Origin: Promethearchaeota archaeon | GTDB lineage: Archaea; Asgardarchaeota; Lokiarchaeia; Sigyniarchaeales; SOKP01 | Length of the DNA stretch: 64,000 nt | NCBI GenBank assembly: GCA_030606485.1 | Contig: JAUWGH010000008.1 | Span: 1-64,000 of the forward strand | Direction: 5' to 3' | Shown: positions 8,207 to 17,796 of the stretch, in pieces | Numbering within the stretch: the first letter of the stretch is position 1 | How the letters are laid out: the number at the start of each line of letters is the position of its first letter | Translations under genes and position numbers: made by a program | The notes under the pieces: generated by a model | Databases searched by the model: none | What the model was told of the DNA's origin: nothing | Seen by the model: only the letters and a program-made list of their open reading frames with translations

Positions 8207-11200
8207 ATGAAAAATCAAGGAGCCGAATCTAAAAAATCCACTTCAAAAACCAAAAAATTATCTAAATTTTTTAAAAAGATTCAAAATAAAATTTTAAGCA
8301 TTGATGAAAAAGCACTTTTAGAATTAGAAAGGATAAAAGCAATACCTTCCAAACCAATTTACAACTATTCAACTGAAAAAATTTCAATGGATTTAAATAC
8401 AAATGTTGAAGTGGGATTAAAACAGGACGAAATCAAAGAAAGAACTAAAGAATATGGTTTTAATGAGCTTCCAAAAATAAGAAAATCGATTTGGAAGGTA
8501 TATTTAGCGCCTATTTTTAATTTTTTAATTGTTATTTTGATTATTTCTGGAATAATTATTTTGATTTTGGGAGACCCAGCTTCTACATATATAACTTGGG
8601 GCGTAATTATAGCAAATTCATTAACTGCAATCATTCAGCAGTATAGAGCCCAAAAGGCGTTAGAGTCTTTGAAAAAAATCTCGGCATTAACTACAACTGT
8701 AATTCGAGATGGGACACAAATAGAAATAGAAACTCGAGAACTTGTTCCGGGTGATATAATAGTTATCAATCAAGGAGATAAAATTCCCGCAGATTCAAGA
8801 TTAATAGAAAGTATAAATTTATCAATCAATGAAGCACCATTAACTGGAGAAAGTGTTTCAATTGAAAAGAATGAAAATATTATCGAAAAAAAGGAGCTTC
8901 CCTTACAAAAACAGCTTAACATGGCATTTATGGGAACTTATGTTGCTACAGGAAGAGGGAAAGCAATAGTTGCCAGGACCGGAATAAGAACAGAAATTGG
9001 AAAAATCTCTCAAACCTTAAATGAGATGGGAAGTATAGAAGATATTCCATTAACAAGGAAAATGAATAATTTTGCTAAATGGTTAGTTATTATCGTATTT
9101 ATAAATCTCTCAATTTTGGTGATATATAAATTAAGCGTATTAGCACTACTTGATATTTTTACTTCTGAAAATATCAAAGGAGAATTAATTGCTGCAATAA
9201 TTAGATCTATGAATGTTATCCCTATAAATCTCCCTATTTTGACCACACTAGTTATGCTCACAGGAGTGCTTAATTTAGCAAAAACTGGTGTAATAATTCG
9301 AAACTTATCAGCAATAGAATCTATGGGTAGGATCTCAGTTATTTGTACAGATAAAACCGGAACAATCACAAAGAATGAAATGACTGTCATAAAATTTTGG
9401 TTTGACGATAAAATCTATGAAGTTTCGGGTGTTGGGTATGATAAAGAGGGAGAAATTAAAATTGATGGTCAACGAGCTAATTTTAATAAGAAAAATCATT
9501 TTGATTTTTTTATTACATCTATGGTTTTGAATAATATTTCTTCGATAATTGAAGAAGAGGTAAAAATAAAAGCAAAAAAAATGAAAACCAAAAGAATTAG
9601 ACGTGCTTTAGGGAGCCCGACGGAAGTTGCATTATTAGTATTGGCTGAAAAAGCTGGTTTTGATCTTAACAAATTAAAAGATGAATTTGAATATATTCAA
9701 GAATTTTCATTCGACTCTTCCGTTAAGAGAATGAGCACAATATATAAACCTAAAAGTAAGAAACAAAAAACATTTTATGCATTTGTAAAGGGTGCTTCTG
9801 AAATAATTGTGAAAAGATGCAATCAAATTGTATTGAATAAAAAAATTATATCATTAAATGATGATAAGCAATCAGAAATTTTGAATTCAATTAAGAAATA
9901 TGCAGAGAGTGGATATCGAACATTAAGTATTGCCTATAAAGAAATAGATAAACCTATAGCGAAAAATGAAAAATTTAATCGAGATGAAATTGAAATTAAT
10001 TTAGTGTTCTTAGGATTTGTAGTAATTTTAGATCCACCTCGTGAAGGAGTAATTGAGGCAGTTAAAAATTGTAAATCTGCAGGAATCGACGTGGTCATGA
10101 TCACAGGTGATCATCCAGCAACGGCCGAAGCAATAGCAAAAAATATTGACCTTTTTGATGAGGGTGATATCGTTGTTGAGGGAAAAAATATAGAGCTTTT
10201 ACCAATAGAAGATTTCAATAAAGTATCTGTTTTTGCGAGAGTGGTTCCATCTGATAAAGAAAAAATTATTAGTAGATACCAAGAACAAGATCGTATCGTA
10301 GCAATGACTGGAGATGGAATTAATGATTCTCTTGCACTTAAATTAGCTAATACTGGGATTGCAATGGGTATAACTGGGACTGATGTTGCAAAAGAAGTAT
10401 CTGATATGGTAATCTCTGATGACGATTTTATATCAATAGAAAAAGGAGTGAGAATTGGTCGTGGAATTTTTTCTAGAATTAGAGTAATAATATTTTTCTT
10501 CATTTGCATAAATATTGTGGAAGCGGTTTTCTTTTTTACTGCAGAATTTCTTCCTATTGAAGGATTTAAGTTGTTTAATAATTGGCAGCATATATATGTG
10601 TTTGCAATTGTCCATTCTTTCCCATCACTTGCTTTAGTAGTAGACAAAGTCCCAAAAGATATTATGAAAGAACCTCCAAAAAATGAGGAAGAAATATTAA
10701 ATAGGCAATTAATTATGTTATTAATTGTTCAAGCTGCTTTAATGGGTTTAGGATTTGCTTTATCATATTATTTAACGTTTTTTGGTGTAATACCTATAAA
10801 TGAGTTTAATTTGGATCCAAATCTGAGTTATATTTTGGCGCCCGAACTATATGGTTCAGATAGGTTAGTAATGCCAATGAGTTTAGCACACCAAAAAGCT
10901 AGAACTATGTGTATGACTGTATTATTTTTCTCTGAAACAACTTTTATTTGGAGTATACGACGTCCAAATAATTCATTCAAACAAAGTTTTGTCAATGAAT
11001 TCGACAAATATTTAATTAGTATGAGTATGTTTTGTGTTTTAATACACGTTTTATTTATAATATTTTCATATCCTGTCAATTATGCGATAAATGATGTTCT
11101 AGGTTTAAATTTTCAACTAAATTATATATTTTTAGGTCCAACAGATTGGATTTGGATCCTTGTTTTTGTTGCTCAAAGTGTTGTTGGAGTAGAACTTTTC

Positions 11201-11236
11201 AAATACTTTGCAAGAAAACGAAAAATATTTTTCTAA
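8207..11236 (+). CDS. P-type cation ATPase, first of a tandem pair
   Basis: A 1009-residue membrane pump with all cytoplasmic signatures: TGES (213-216), phosphorylated Asp382 in DKTGT, the MITGDHPAT hinge and GDGIND (702-707). The N-terminus is a Lys-rich extension of about 45 residues before the usual P2-type cation-ATPase N-domain. Ion-site helices are unusual. M4 reads IPINLP where Ca2+ pumps have PEGLP. M5 keeps N769 and E772 (ICINIVE), matching the Ca-pump N-xx-E. M6 has IVHSFP, with His803 where Ca pumps have the N-xx-TD acid. So three of the usual Ca ligands are absent and the substrate cannot be named. The next gene is a paralog 59 bp downstream, probably cotranscribed. Confidence 0.9.
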   Translation: MKNQGAESKKSTSKTKKLSKFFKKIQNKILSIDEKALLELERIKAIPSKPIYNYSTEKISMDLNTNVEVGLKQDEIKERTKEYGFNELPKIRKSIWKVYLAPIFNFLIVILIISGIIILILGDPASTYITWGVIIANSLTAIIQQYRAQKALESLKKISALTTTVIRDGTQIEIETRELVPGDIIVINQGDKIPADSRLIESINLSINEAPLTGESVSIEKNENIIEKKELPLQKQLNMAFMGTYVATGRGKAIVARTGIRTEIGKISQTLNEMGSIEDIPLTRKMNNFAKWLVIIVFINLSILVIYKLSVLALLDIFTSENIKGELIAAIIRSMNVIPINLPILTTLVMLTGVLNLAKTGVIIRNLSAIESMGRISVICTDKTGTITKNEMTVIKFWFDDKIYEVSGVGYDKEGEIKIDGQRANFNKKNHFDFFITSMVLNNISSIIEEEVKIKAKKMKTKRIRRALGSPTEVALLVLAEKAGFDLNKLKDEFEYIQEFSFDSSVKRMSTIYKPKSKKQKTFYAFVKGASEIIVKRCNQIVLNKKIISLNDDKQSEILNSIKKYAESGYRTLSIAYKEIDKPIAKNEKFNRDEIEINLVFLGFVVILDPPREGVIEAVKNCKSAGIDVVMITGDHPATAEAIAKNIDLFDEGDIVVEGKNIELLPIEDFNKVSVFARVVPSDKEKIISRYQEQDRIVAMTGDGINDSLALKLANTGIAMGITGTDVAKEVSDMVISDDDFISIEKGVRIGRGIFSRIRVIIFFFICINIVEAVFFFTAEFLPIEGFKLFNNWQHIYVFAIVHSFPSLALVVDKVPKDIMKEPPKNEEEILNRQLIMLLIVQAALMGLGFALSYYLTFFGVIPINEFNLDPNLSYILAPELYGSDRLVMPMSLAHQKARTMCMTVLFFSETTFIWSIRRPNNSFKQSFVNEFDKYLISMSMFCVLIHVLFIIFSYPVNYAINDVLGLNFQLNYIFLGPTDWIWILVFVAQSVVGVELFKYFARKRKIFF

Positions 11237-11295
11237 TCAAAATTTTTAAAGTTTATTTATTATGTTGGTAGTAAGATAAAAAAAGTGAAATTTTA

Positions 11296-14181
11296 ATGAA
11301 CGATATTTATTATAACAAATCTATTCAAGAAATTCGTGAAGTTTTTCAAACTAATGAAAATGCTGGATTAACTGAGATTGAGGCTAAGAAAAGGCTCGAA
11401 TTATATGGATTAAATGAGATTCCTAAAGTTAAGAAATCTATTTTTAAAGTATATTTAGCACCTCTTTTCAATTGGCTTATAGTAATATATTTAGTAGGTG
11501 CTTTAATCCTATTTTTAGCTGTTGTATTTTTAGAAGAAGGAAATCTAGGAATAGTTTATTTAACTTTAGGAATTGTCGGAATGAATTGTGTCGTAGCAAT
11601 TGTTCAGCAATTTCGTGCTACAAAGAAGCTTGAAGCATTAAGACAATTATCTGCACCTACCACTGTTGTTATGAGAGATAGTGAAAAGAAACAAATACCC
11701 ACAAATAATGTTGTTCCAGGCGATTTATTAGTTTTAAATCAAGGAGATAGAATTCCGGCAGATGCTAGGATTATTGAATCCTCAAATTTATTGGTTAATG
11801 AATCTAGTCTAACGGGGGAGAGTGAGCCAGTAAAAAAATTAGAGAAAGGAACAGCTCTTAGTGAGGAAAAAATTCCTATTTCAGAACGGAAAAATATGAT
11901 GTTCTACGGAACATTTATTGCAACAGGAAATGGTAAAGCAATAACAGTTAGGACTGGTGGCAATACTGAAATTGGTAAAATCTCACATTTAATGGAAGAA
12001 GCAGGAACAAGTGAAATTCCTATAAGAGAAAAGATGAATAACTTTGGAAAATGGCTAGGATTAGCAGTTTTGATATTCTGGTTCGGAACGTTTATGATTA
12101 AATGGATTGCGAGTGGATTTACAACTTTTGAAATAGTAGATAGTTTAAACTCGGCAATGGACATAATGCCTATTAACATACCTCTACTTACAACGATTGT
12201 ATTATTAACTGGAGTTTTATTTATGGCTCAAAAAGGAGTTGTAATTCGAAATCTTGCCTCAGTTGATAGCTTAGGGAGAGTAAGCGTTGTATGTTCAGAT
12301 AAGACTGGGACTTTAACTAAAAACCAAATGTGTGTGCAATATATTTGGGTAAATGGTTCAATATTTAAAATTTCTGGAAGTGGCTATAATCCAGAAGGAG
12401 ACATCATTTTGATGGACGATATAAAGAATCCTAAAATTATTAAAAATGTAGAAAAATATCCTCAGTTGAAACTATTGCTGATTTCAGGGTTTCTTAATAA
12501 TAATTCAGCTTTAGTTAAAAAAGAGATTAAAACTGCCACAAAAGGTCAAAAATTTATTAATAAATATGATATAATTGGCTCGCCAACTGAAGGAGCCCTT
12601 AATGTATTATATCAAAAATCCATACAAGATTATAATGTTGATGAAGAGTTTAAATTCGTAAGAGAATACCCATTTGATTCTTCAATAAAAAGAATGACTA
12701 AAATATATAAAAAAGAAAAAGAATTTTACTCATTTACGAAAGGGGCAACCGAAGTTTTGATTCCGCAATGTAAACGAGTTTTATATCATAATAAAGAAGT
12801 TGATCTATCTGAAGACTTGAAACAGGAGATTCTGAATAATGTTAATAAATATGCAAACATGGGATACAGGATATTGAGTCTATGTTATAAAAAAATAGAC
12901 ATCCTATCTGAAAATCTCGAGGAAAGTAGAGAAAATTGCGAAAAAGATATGATTTATATTGGATTTGTTACAATTTTAGATCCTCCAAGAGAAGGTGTAA
13001 AAGAATCTGTTGAATTATGCAACAATGCTGGAGTAGAAGTTATAATGATAACTGGAGATTCCTCAAATACTGCAAAAGCGATTGCATCTCAAATAGCAAT
13101 CTTATCTGAAGGAGAAGTAGTAATAGAAGGGAGTCAAATAAAATCAATTGAATCATTTGAAGAATTGAATAAAATAAGAGTCTTCGCCAGAGTATCTCCT
13201 GAACACAAACAAGATATTGTTGAAAAATATCAAGATCAGAAGAAAGTTGTTGCGATGACAGGAGATGGAGTTAATGACGCATTAGCTTTAAATATGGCAG
13301 ATGCAGGTATTGCAATGGGAATACAAGGAACTGATGTTGCGAAAGAAGCGTCTGATATGGTAATTTCTGATGATTCTTTCATTTCTATTGTTGAAGGAAT
13401 TCGAGAGGGCCGAGGAATTTTTACAAGAATTCGAACAATAGCATTTTTTTTCATATGTATAAATTTATTTGAAGGTATTTTTCAATTTATTTTATTTGCC
13501 ATTCTAGGAATGCCATATTTCCTAACGGAAGAATATTTCTTACAATGGATATTCTTGTCAATTACTATTCATACTTTCCCAGGTCTGGTTTTGACTTTCG
13601 ATACTACATCTAAAGACATAATGAAAGAGAAACCTCGTGATTCCGAAGAAATTTTAAATAAAAATGTTATTATATTACTTCTAATATTTGGTGGATTACT
13701 TGCGATTAGTATGGGAGTTGTTTATTCTATTTGTATTACAGGAATATATGGCGTTTTTCCATTGAATTATGAATTTAATATTCTAAATGCTGGTTATCTT
13801 TTCACAACTGAAACAATGTTTTTGACTCCAGGTATTGATTTAAACGTTACTAAGACACTTACTATGCTAATGACCACATTATTTTTCTCTGAAACAATTT
13901 TAGTTCTACAAATAAGACGCCCTAATAAATCTTTAATAAAAAGTATAAAAGAAGAAAGTAATAAAAGAATGTATTTAATTCTAGGCTTTCTATTTGCTGT
14001 ATTTCTATTATTAATGTATTTTCCCGGATTTCAAGTAGGCTTAGCACATATCGGGATTAATTTCATGTTTATGTATCTAACCGCATTAGATTGGCTAATT
14101 TGTTTCTTAATTTCATCAATAACAATTGTAGGTTTTGAACTAGTAAAGTATTACGCCCGAAAAAAAGAAATTTACTTATAA
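11296..14181 (+). CDS. P-type cation ATPase, second of a tandem pair
   Basis: A 961-residue paralog of the preceding pump without its Lys-rich N-terminal extension. It has TGES (about 173-176), phosphorylated Asp335 in DKTGTLT, the MITGDSSNT hinge and GDGVND (about 656-661). It shares the odd ion-site set: M4 MPINIP (292-296), M5 CINLFE (N723, E726) and M6 TIHTFP (His759). Conservation of PIN(L/I)P and the M6 His in both copies argues that these residues define the transported ion rather than reflect decay. The C-terminus ends in a basic motif, ELVKYYARKKEIYL, a decayed copy of which lies at 14979-15026. It may act with the first pump as a pair of related specificity, or as a heteromer; that is inference. 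Confidence 0.9.
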   Translation: MNDIYYNKSIQEIREVFQTNENAGLTEIEAKKRLELYGLNEIPKVKKSIFKVYLAPLFNWLIVIYLVGALILFLAVVFLEEGNLGIVYLTLGIVGMNCVVAIVQQFRATKKLEALRQLSAPTTVVMRDSEKKQIPTNNVVPGDLLVLNQGDRIPADARIIESSNLLVNESSLTGESEPVKKLEKGTALSEEKIPISERKNMMFYGTFIATGNGKAITVRTGGNTEIGKISHLMEEAGTSEIPIREKMNNFGKWLGLAVLIFWFGTFMIKWIASGFTTFEIVDSLNSAMDIMPINIPLLTTIVLLTGVLFMAQKGVVIRNLASVDSLGRVSVVCSDKTGTLTKNQMCVQYIWVNGSIFKISGSGYNPEGDIILMDDIKNPKIIKNVEKYPQLKLLLISGFLNNNSALVKKEIKTATKGQKFINKYDIIGSPTEGALNVLYQKSIQDYNVDEEFKFVREYPFDSSIKRMTKIYKKEKEFYSFTKGATEVLIPQCKRVLYHNKEVDLSEDLKQEILNNVNKYANMGYRILSLCYKKIDILSENLEESRENCEKDMIYIGFVTILDPPREGVKESVELCNNAGVEVIMITGDSSNTAKAIASQIAILSEGEVVIEGSQIKSIESFEELNKIRVFARVSPEHKQDIVEKYQDQKKVVAMTGDGVNDALALNMADAGIAMGIQGTDVAKEASDMVISDDSFISIVEGIREGRGIFTRIRTIAFFFICINLFEGIFQFILFAILGMPYFLTEEYFLQWIFLSITIHTFPGLVLTFDTTSKDIMKEKPRDSEEILNKNVIILLLIFGGLLAISMGVVYSICITGIYGVFPLNYEFNILNAGYLFTTETMFLTPGIDLNVTKTLTMLMTTLFFSETILVLQIRRPNKSLIKSIKEESNKRMYLILGFLFAVFLLLMYFPGFQVGLAHIGINFMFMYLTALDWLICFLISSITIVGFELVKYYARKKEIYL

Positions 14182-14228
14182 TTTCTATTTATTATAAAAA
14201 ATAATTGAAGAATTAAATACTGATTAAC

Positions 14229-14339
14229 ATGGGAAAAGTTCGTTTTCACGACTTTATTATAGTAATCTTTTTGTTTTGCTTTTCTATTCTTGGTTTGCTG
14301 TGGCTTTATGTTCAAATATATTATGGCTTAAAATTTTAA
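14229..14339 (+). CDS. 36-residue single-span membrane peptide
   Basis: ATG at 14229, TAA at 14337-14339. The translation is a short polar head (MGKVRFHDF), one hydrophobic helix of about 18 residues (IIVIFLFCFSILGLLWLY) and a short tail ending GLKF. It lies 47 bp after the second ATPase and 20 bp before the next membrane-protein gene, same strand. Its layout resembles tiny accessory subunits of P-type pumps such as KdpF or phospholamban-like regulators, so a role as ATPase regulator is attractive. This is inference from size and position only. The frame could also be open by chance, though its hydrophobic pattern is clean. Confidence 0.5.
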   Translation: MGKVRFHDFIIVIFLFCFSILGLLWLYVQIYYGLKF

Positions 14340-14359
14340 TTTGAATAAAAAAAGAAAAA

Positions 14360-14950
14360 ATGAAAGAATTAAATAAACTAACAGAAATTGAAAATCAAAG
14401 TTTTCCAGTAATATCAAATAAAGTTCTAAATAAAATTGTAAATTATTACGGCTTTGGATTTTTCTTTATCTTAATCTTAGTAGGGCTATTAGCTTTTTTT
14501 ACATCTAATTTTGAAGTCGTATTTAATACTACATTTTTATCATTATTGTTGATTTCTTTAACATTCTTAACTAAATTTGAAAATGCCTTTTTAAATTCTA
14601 TGCTTTCTTTATCATTTTGCTGGTTCCTATCAATGTGTACTTTACTTATACCTATAATAGATGATTTGATGTCATTTTTTAGAGATTTTCTATTACATTT
14701 TATTATTGCATTATTTCAGTTATTTTTAATAGTATCCTTAAAGATTAAATTTTCAAAACAAGCTTTATATTGGAGTAGTATTTTTTGGATGTGTTGGGTT
14801 TTTCTTTATGATGACTTATATCGAATGTATTTAATGTTAAATATTGATGCTCCAATAATTGCTGTTCAAATCTTTTTATTTTATTCATTATTTCTTTCAG
14901 TTTTTATATTTGTATTCATTAAAAAGAAGTTTAATTTACTTTTACCTTAA
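14360..14950 (+). CDS. Polytopic membrane protein of unknown function
   Basis: 196 residues with about five to six hydrophobic segments (about residues 30-50, 55-73, 78-98, 108-128, 135-152, 165-190) and a soluble N-terminus of about 25 residues. I recognise no family motif. It follows the two ATPases and the small membrane peptide on the same strand with short gaps, so it may belong to their transcription unit. Conserved-looking polar features inside the membrane part are few: a DDLMSFFRD loop and YDDLYRMY. The start ATG follows a purine-rich stretch. Confidence 0.65.
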   Translation: MKELNKLTEIENQSFPVISNKVLNKIVNYYGFGFFFILILVGLLAFFTSNFEVVFNTTFLSLLLISLTFLTKFENAFLNSMLSLSFCWFLSMCTLLIPIIDDLMSFFRDFLLHFIIALFQLFLIVSLKIKFSKQALYWSSIFWMCWVFLYDDLYRMYLMLNIDAPIIAVQIFLFYSLFLSVFIFVFIKKKFNLLLP

Positions 14951-14978
14951 AAAATTTTCGAAAAATTTAAGGTTTAAG

Positions 14979-15026
14979 TTTGAATTAGTAAAGTTTTGCA
15001 TCCGAAGAAAAGAAATTTTGTTTTAA
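14979..15026 (+). pseudogene. 3' tail of a lost third P-type ATPase
   Basis: The frame 14979-15026 encodes FELVKFCIRRKEILF and then TAA, nearly the same as the end of the second ATPase (FELVKYYARKKEIYL, TAA at 14179-14181) and like the first one (ELFKYFARKRKIFF). The similarity continues past the stop in both copies (TAATTTCTATTT). Nothing upstream in this frame looks like an ATPase. So only the last 15 codons and the trailer survive from a third tandem copy or a partial duplication. Confidence 0.7.
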
Positions 15027-15078
15027 TTTCTATTTTTAATAATAAATTTTTAATAGGTTTAGACAATTTTTAAGAAAT

Positions 15079-16125
15079 ATGAAGTTTGGATTTCATATTC
15101 CCGTACCAACGCCTAGAATCACCTATATGTTTGCGGGAACTAAAAAAGCTGAAGAATGTGGATTTGATTCTGTTTTTTATGCAGATCACACAGCTATGTT
15201 ACCGCCAGGACCAGGTATTTGCTTTGATGCTTTTAGTTTTTTATCGGCATTGGCAGTGATAACGAATAAGGTTTCTTTATGTACCGGAGTTTCTGATTGT
15301 CATCGTTTCCATCCTGCTCTAATGGCTCATAAAGTGGCTACCTTAGACCATATTAGCAATGGTAGAGCTATGTTTGGTATTGGAGCTGGTGAGGCGATGA
15401 ATATTGACATGTATGGAATGAATCGAAAAAGATCCTTAACTAAATTGAGAGAATATATAATTCTAATGAGAGATTTTTGGACTAAAAGAAAAGTTAATGC
15501 AAAAAGTGAATTCTGGGGAGAGATGAAAAAGGCTTATATTCAAATAAAACCGATTCAAAAAAGCCCACCAATTTACATCGCTGGAAATGGTCCGAAAACT
15601 CGCCAATTGACTGGAGAATTAGGAGATGGATGGTATCCACTTTATCAACCTCCTTGGGTATATAAAAAAAATCAAGAGAGAGTGGCTGATGCTGCAAAGA
15701 AAGCTGGTCGGGATCCTTTGGAGATTGATTATGTATATGATTGTTTTGTGGCAATCGATGATAAAAATCCGGAAAATGCAATTAAAAGGTGCGAATTCTT
15801 TAAGGTATCTTACTTACTCAATACTTCAATACTCAATGAAGCTTATCCAAATATAAATTTATCCAGTGATTTAACAATTCATAATTTTGATATGAGCAGT
15901 GAGGGTGCAATGGAGTTATTAAAATATTTAGACCAACTACCCAAAACTATTCTTCAAGATTTTAATTGCTTGGGCACAACAGATGATGTTATAGCAAGCA
16001 TAGAGAGATATAAAGAAGCCGGAGCAACACATTTGACAATTATGAATCGAGGGCCAGATGTGAACATAGTCTATGAAATCTTTAGAGACAAAATTATTCC
16101 CTATTTTAAAGATTTAGAAAAATAA
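15079..16125 (+). CDS. LLM-class F420-dependent oxidoreductase (Mer-like)
   Basis: 348 residues, a TIM-barrel flavin/F420 enzyme of the luciferase-like family. Visible signatures are the N-terminal strand MKFGFHIP, AEECGFDSVFYADH, the ATLDHISNGRAMFGIGAGE segment that shapes the F420 pocket, and IYIAGNGPKTRQLTGELGDGWYP. The family includes methylenetetrahydromethanopterin reductase (Mer) and F420-dependent alcohol or sugar-phosphate dehydrogenases. The substrate cannot be set from sequence alone. It lies upstream of hdrC and hdrB on the same strand (170 bp gap), so a C1 or F420-linked electron-transfer role is reasonable. A second family member lies at 41167-42291. Confidence 0.85.
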   Translation: MKFGFHIPVPTPRITYMFAGTKKAEECGFDSVFYADHTAMLPPGPGICFDAFSFLSALAVITNKVSLCTGVSDCHRFHPALMAHKVATLDHISNGRAMFGIGAGEAMNIDMYGMNRKRSLTKLREYIILMRDFWTKRKVNAKSEFWGEMKKAYIQIKPIQKSPPIYIAGNGPKTRQLTGELGDGWYPLYQPPWVYKKNQERVADAAKKAGRDPLEIDYVYDCFVAIDDKNPENAIKRCEFFKVSYLLNTSILNEAYPNINLSSDLTIHNFDMSSEGAMELLKYLDQLPKTILQDFNCLGTTDDVIASIERYKEAGATHLTIMNRGPDVNIVYEIFRDKIIPYFKDLEK

Positions 16126-16295
16126 TTCGTTTTTCTTTTTTTTGAATGAGTTGAAATAAGGACTTTAATTAAATCAAAATAAAAAATTTGTGAAAATATT
16201 TTATAAATTAAAATCAATTAAGTTTTTTATTGATTTTTAAATATAGAGAATTGAGATAATTTAAGATAGAGAAAATTTGGAAGAAATCATTAAAG

Positions 16296-16793
16296 ATGGC
16301 TACCAAAAACGAATCAAAAAATAATTGGGATTTTTTCAATCGAATAATTACAGATGTTGATGAAAACTGGAATATTATCCAATGTATTAGTTGTGGGAAG
16401 TGTGTTGGTGATTGTCCAGCGAGTAAAATCTCGGATTTTAATATTCGGAAAATAGTTGAAAAAGTTTTGATTGGAGATGAGTCAATTTTAAAAGAAGAAG
16501 ACATATGGTATTGCTTTTTATGTAACAAGTGTTCAAAAATTTGCCCCAAAGAGGGTATTAATATACCTTTATTTATCTTATCACTTAGAAATGAAGCTTT
16601 TAAAAAAGGATATAATATTCCTCAATTGAAGAAATATGTTAAAATGTGTAAAAGGTTTTTAGAAAATGGTACTGTAATGAAAGAATCTGATTTACCTACT
16701 GAAAGAATTGAAGAGATAAAAAAGATCTGTGAATTTGCGAGAATCAAATATCTTCATAAAGCAAGCAAAAAAAATATTGGAATTGAAGAGTAA
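16296..16793 (+). CDS. hdrC: Heterodisulfide reductase subunit C-like iron-sulfur protein
   Basis: 165 residues with two [4Fe-4S] ferredoxin motifs: C30-C33-C36-C40 (CISCGKCVGDCP) and C73-C76-C79-C83 (CFLCNKCSKICP). This is the HdrC layout, a small helical ferredoxin that passes electrons from the HdrA flavin to the HdrB catalytic clusters. The next gene, 23 bp downstream, is HdrB, so the pair forms a transcription unit. An HdrA-MvhD fusion lies 16 kb away. In methanogens the HdrABC/MvhADG complex couples H2 oxidation to ferredoxin and CoM-S-S-CoB reduction. The disulfide acceptor in this organism is unknown, since hdrC/hdrB-like pairs also serve other redox enzymes. Confidence 0.85.
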   Translation: MATKNESKNNWDFFNRIITDVDENWNIIQCISCGKCVGDCPASKISDFNIRKIVEKVLIGDESILKEEDIWYCFLCNKCSKICPKEGINIPLFILSLRNEAFKKGYNIPQLKKYVKMCKRFLENGTVMKESDLPTERIEEIKKICEFARIKYLHKASKKNIGIEE

Positions 16794-16816
16794 ATATTGG
16801 AGTTTCGATCAAAAAG

Positions 16817-17779
16817 ATGGAGGGTTATATTAAATCAGTTGTTTTGGATACAGATGAGATTTTACAAACTTATAATGATAATCCTTTAGATTTTTTTAAA
16901 GATAAGAAAATATGTTTATTTAAAGCATGTTTAGAATATTATTATCCCGGGATAAGAACTTGTTTAAAATCGATGTTAGAAGACTTTGATCTACAAGTTT
17001 CTACATCTTTGGAGCAATCTTGCTGTTCTGGAACTTTTCTCCAGAGAAATTTAATAACTAGAGCTCAGTTCGCCGCAATTAATGAGAGGAATATTGTATC
17101 TATAAATGAAATAGCAGATATATTGATTGTTTCTTGTAATGGTTGTTACCTTTCGTTATTAAGAGGACGTAAATTTTTAAATTCGAAAGATATAAGGGAA
17201 AAAACAACTAAAATTTTAAAAGAATTTAAAAAAGATATCTTATTCTCTCCAAAATTGAAAATAGTTCATATCTTAGATTTCCTACATTTAATTAGAGAAC
17301 AAATTGGAGAAAGATTAAAATATTCATTAAATGGGTTAAAATGTGCTGTACATTATGGATGTCATTATCTTAATTTATTATTAGATAAAAAAGATATCCA
17401 TAGTTTTATTGCCCCCAAAAATAAATTAGAAGATATTTTAACTATTTTGGGTGGTTCTATTATAGAGTATCAAGAACGAGATTCATGCTGCGGGTGGGGA
17501 GCATCTCAAAACGTAATACATCGAGACGAAGCACTTCAAATTACTTTTAATAAATTAAAAAGTGCAGAAAGTGCTGGAGCTGAATTATTAGTTACTAATT
17601 GCCCAACTTGTCTTTATTCTCTTAATAAATTCAGGGATGATATGAAAGATCTTTTCGGTGAGTCTCCACAAATACCAGCGGTTCATATAAATGAGTTAAT
17701 TGGAGTTCTTATGGAATATGAGTGCGATAAATATTGTATTGAGAGAATATTACCCCTTATTGAAGAATTAAAAATATAA
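16817..17779 (+). CDS. hdrB: Heterodisulfide reductase subunit B-like protein (two CCG domains)
   Basis: 320 residues, the typical HdrB length, with both cysteine-rich CCG repeats. First: C38, CC at 69-70, C107 and C110 (SCCSG, CNGC). Second: C182, CC at 224-225, C262 and C265 (CCGWG, CPTC). In methanogen HdrB these bind two noncubane [4Fe-4S] clusters that split the disulfide. The presence of all positions argues for an active enzyme. It follows hdrC by 23 bp and converges with the CooC-type gene. Related CCG proteins also act in lactate and glycolate oxidation, but the hdrC partner favours an Hdr-type role. Confidence 0.85.
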   Translation: MEGYIKSVVLDTDEILQTYNDNPLDFFKDKKICLFKACLEYYYPGIRTCLKSMLEDFDLQVSTSLEQSCCSGTFLQRNLITRAQFAAINERNIVSINEIADILIVSCNGCYLSLLRGRKFLNSKDIREKTTKILKEFKKDILFSPKLKIVHILDFLHLIREQIGERLKYSLNGLKCAVHYGCHYLNLLLDKKDIHSFIAPKNKLEDILTILGGSIIEYQERDSCCGWGASQNVIHRDEALQITFNKLKSAESAGAELLVTNCPTCLYSLNKFRDDMKDLFGESPQIPAVHINELIGVLMEYECDKYCIERILPLIEELKI

Positions 17780-17796
17780 CTTCTTTTCCCATTTAT

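Noticed and set aside
8365-13454. Several antisense open frames over the two ATPases
   Set aside because: They mirror the hydrophobic and conserved parts of the pumps and have no start signals of their own.
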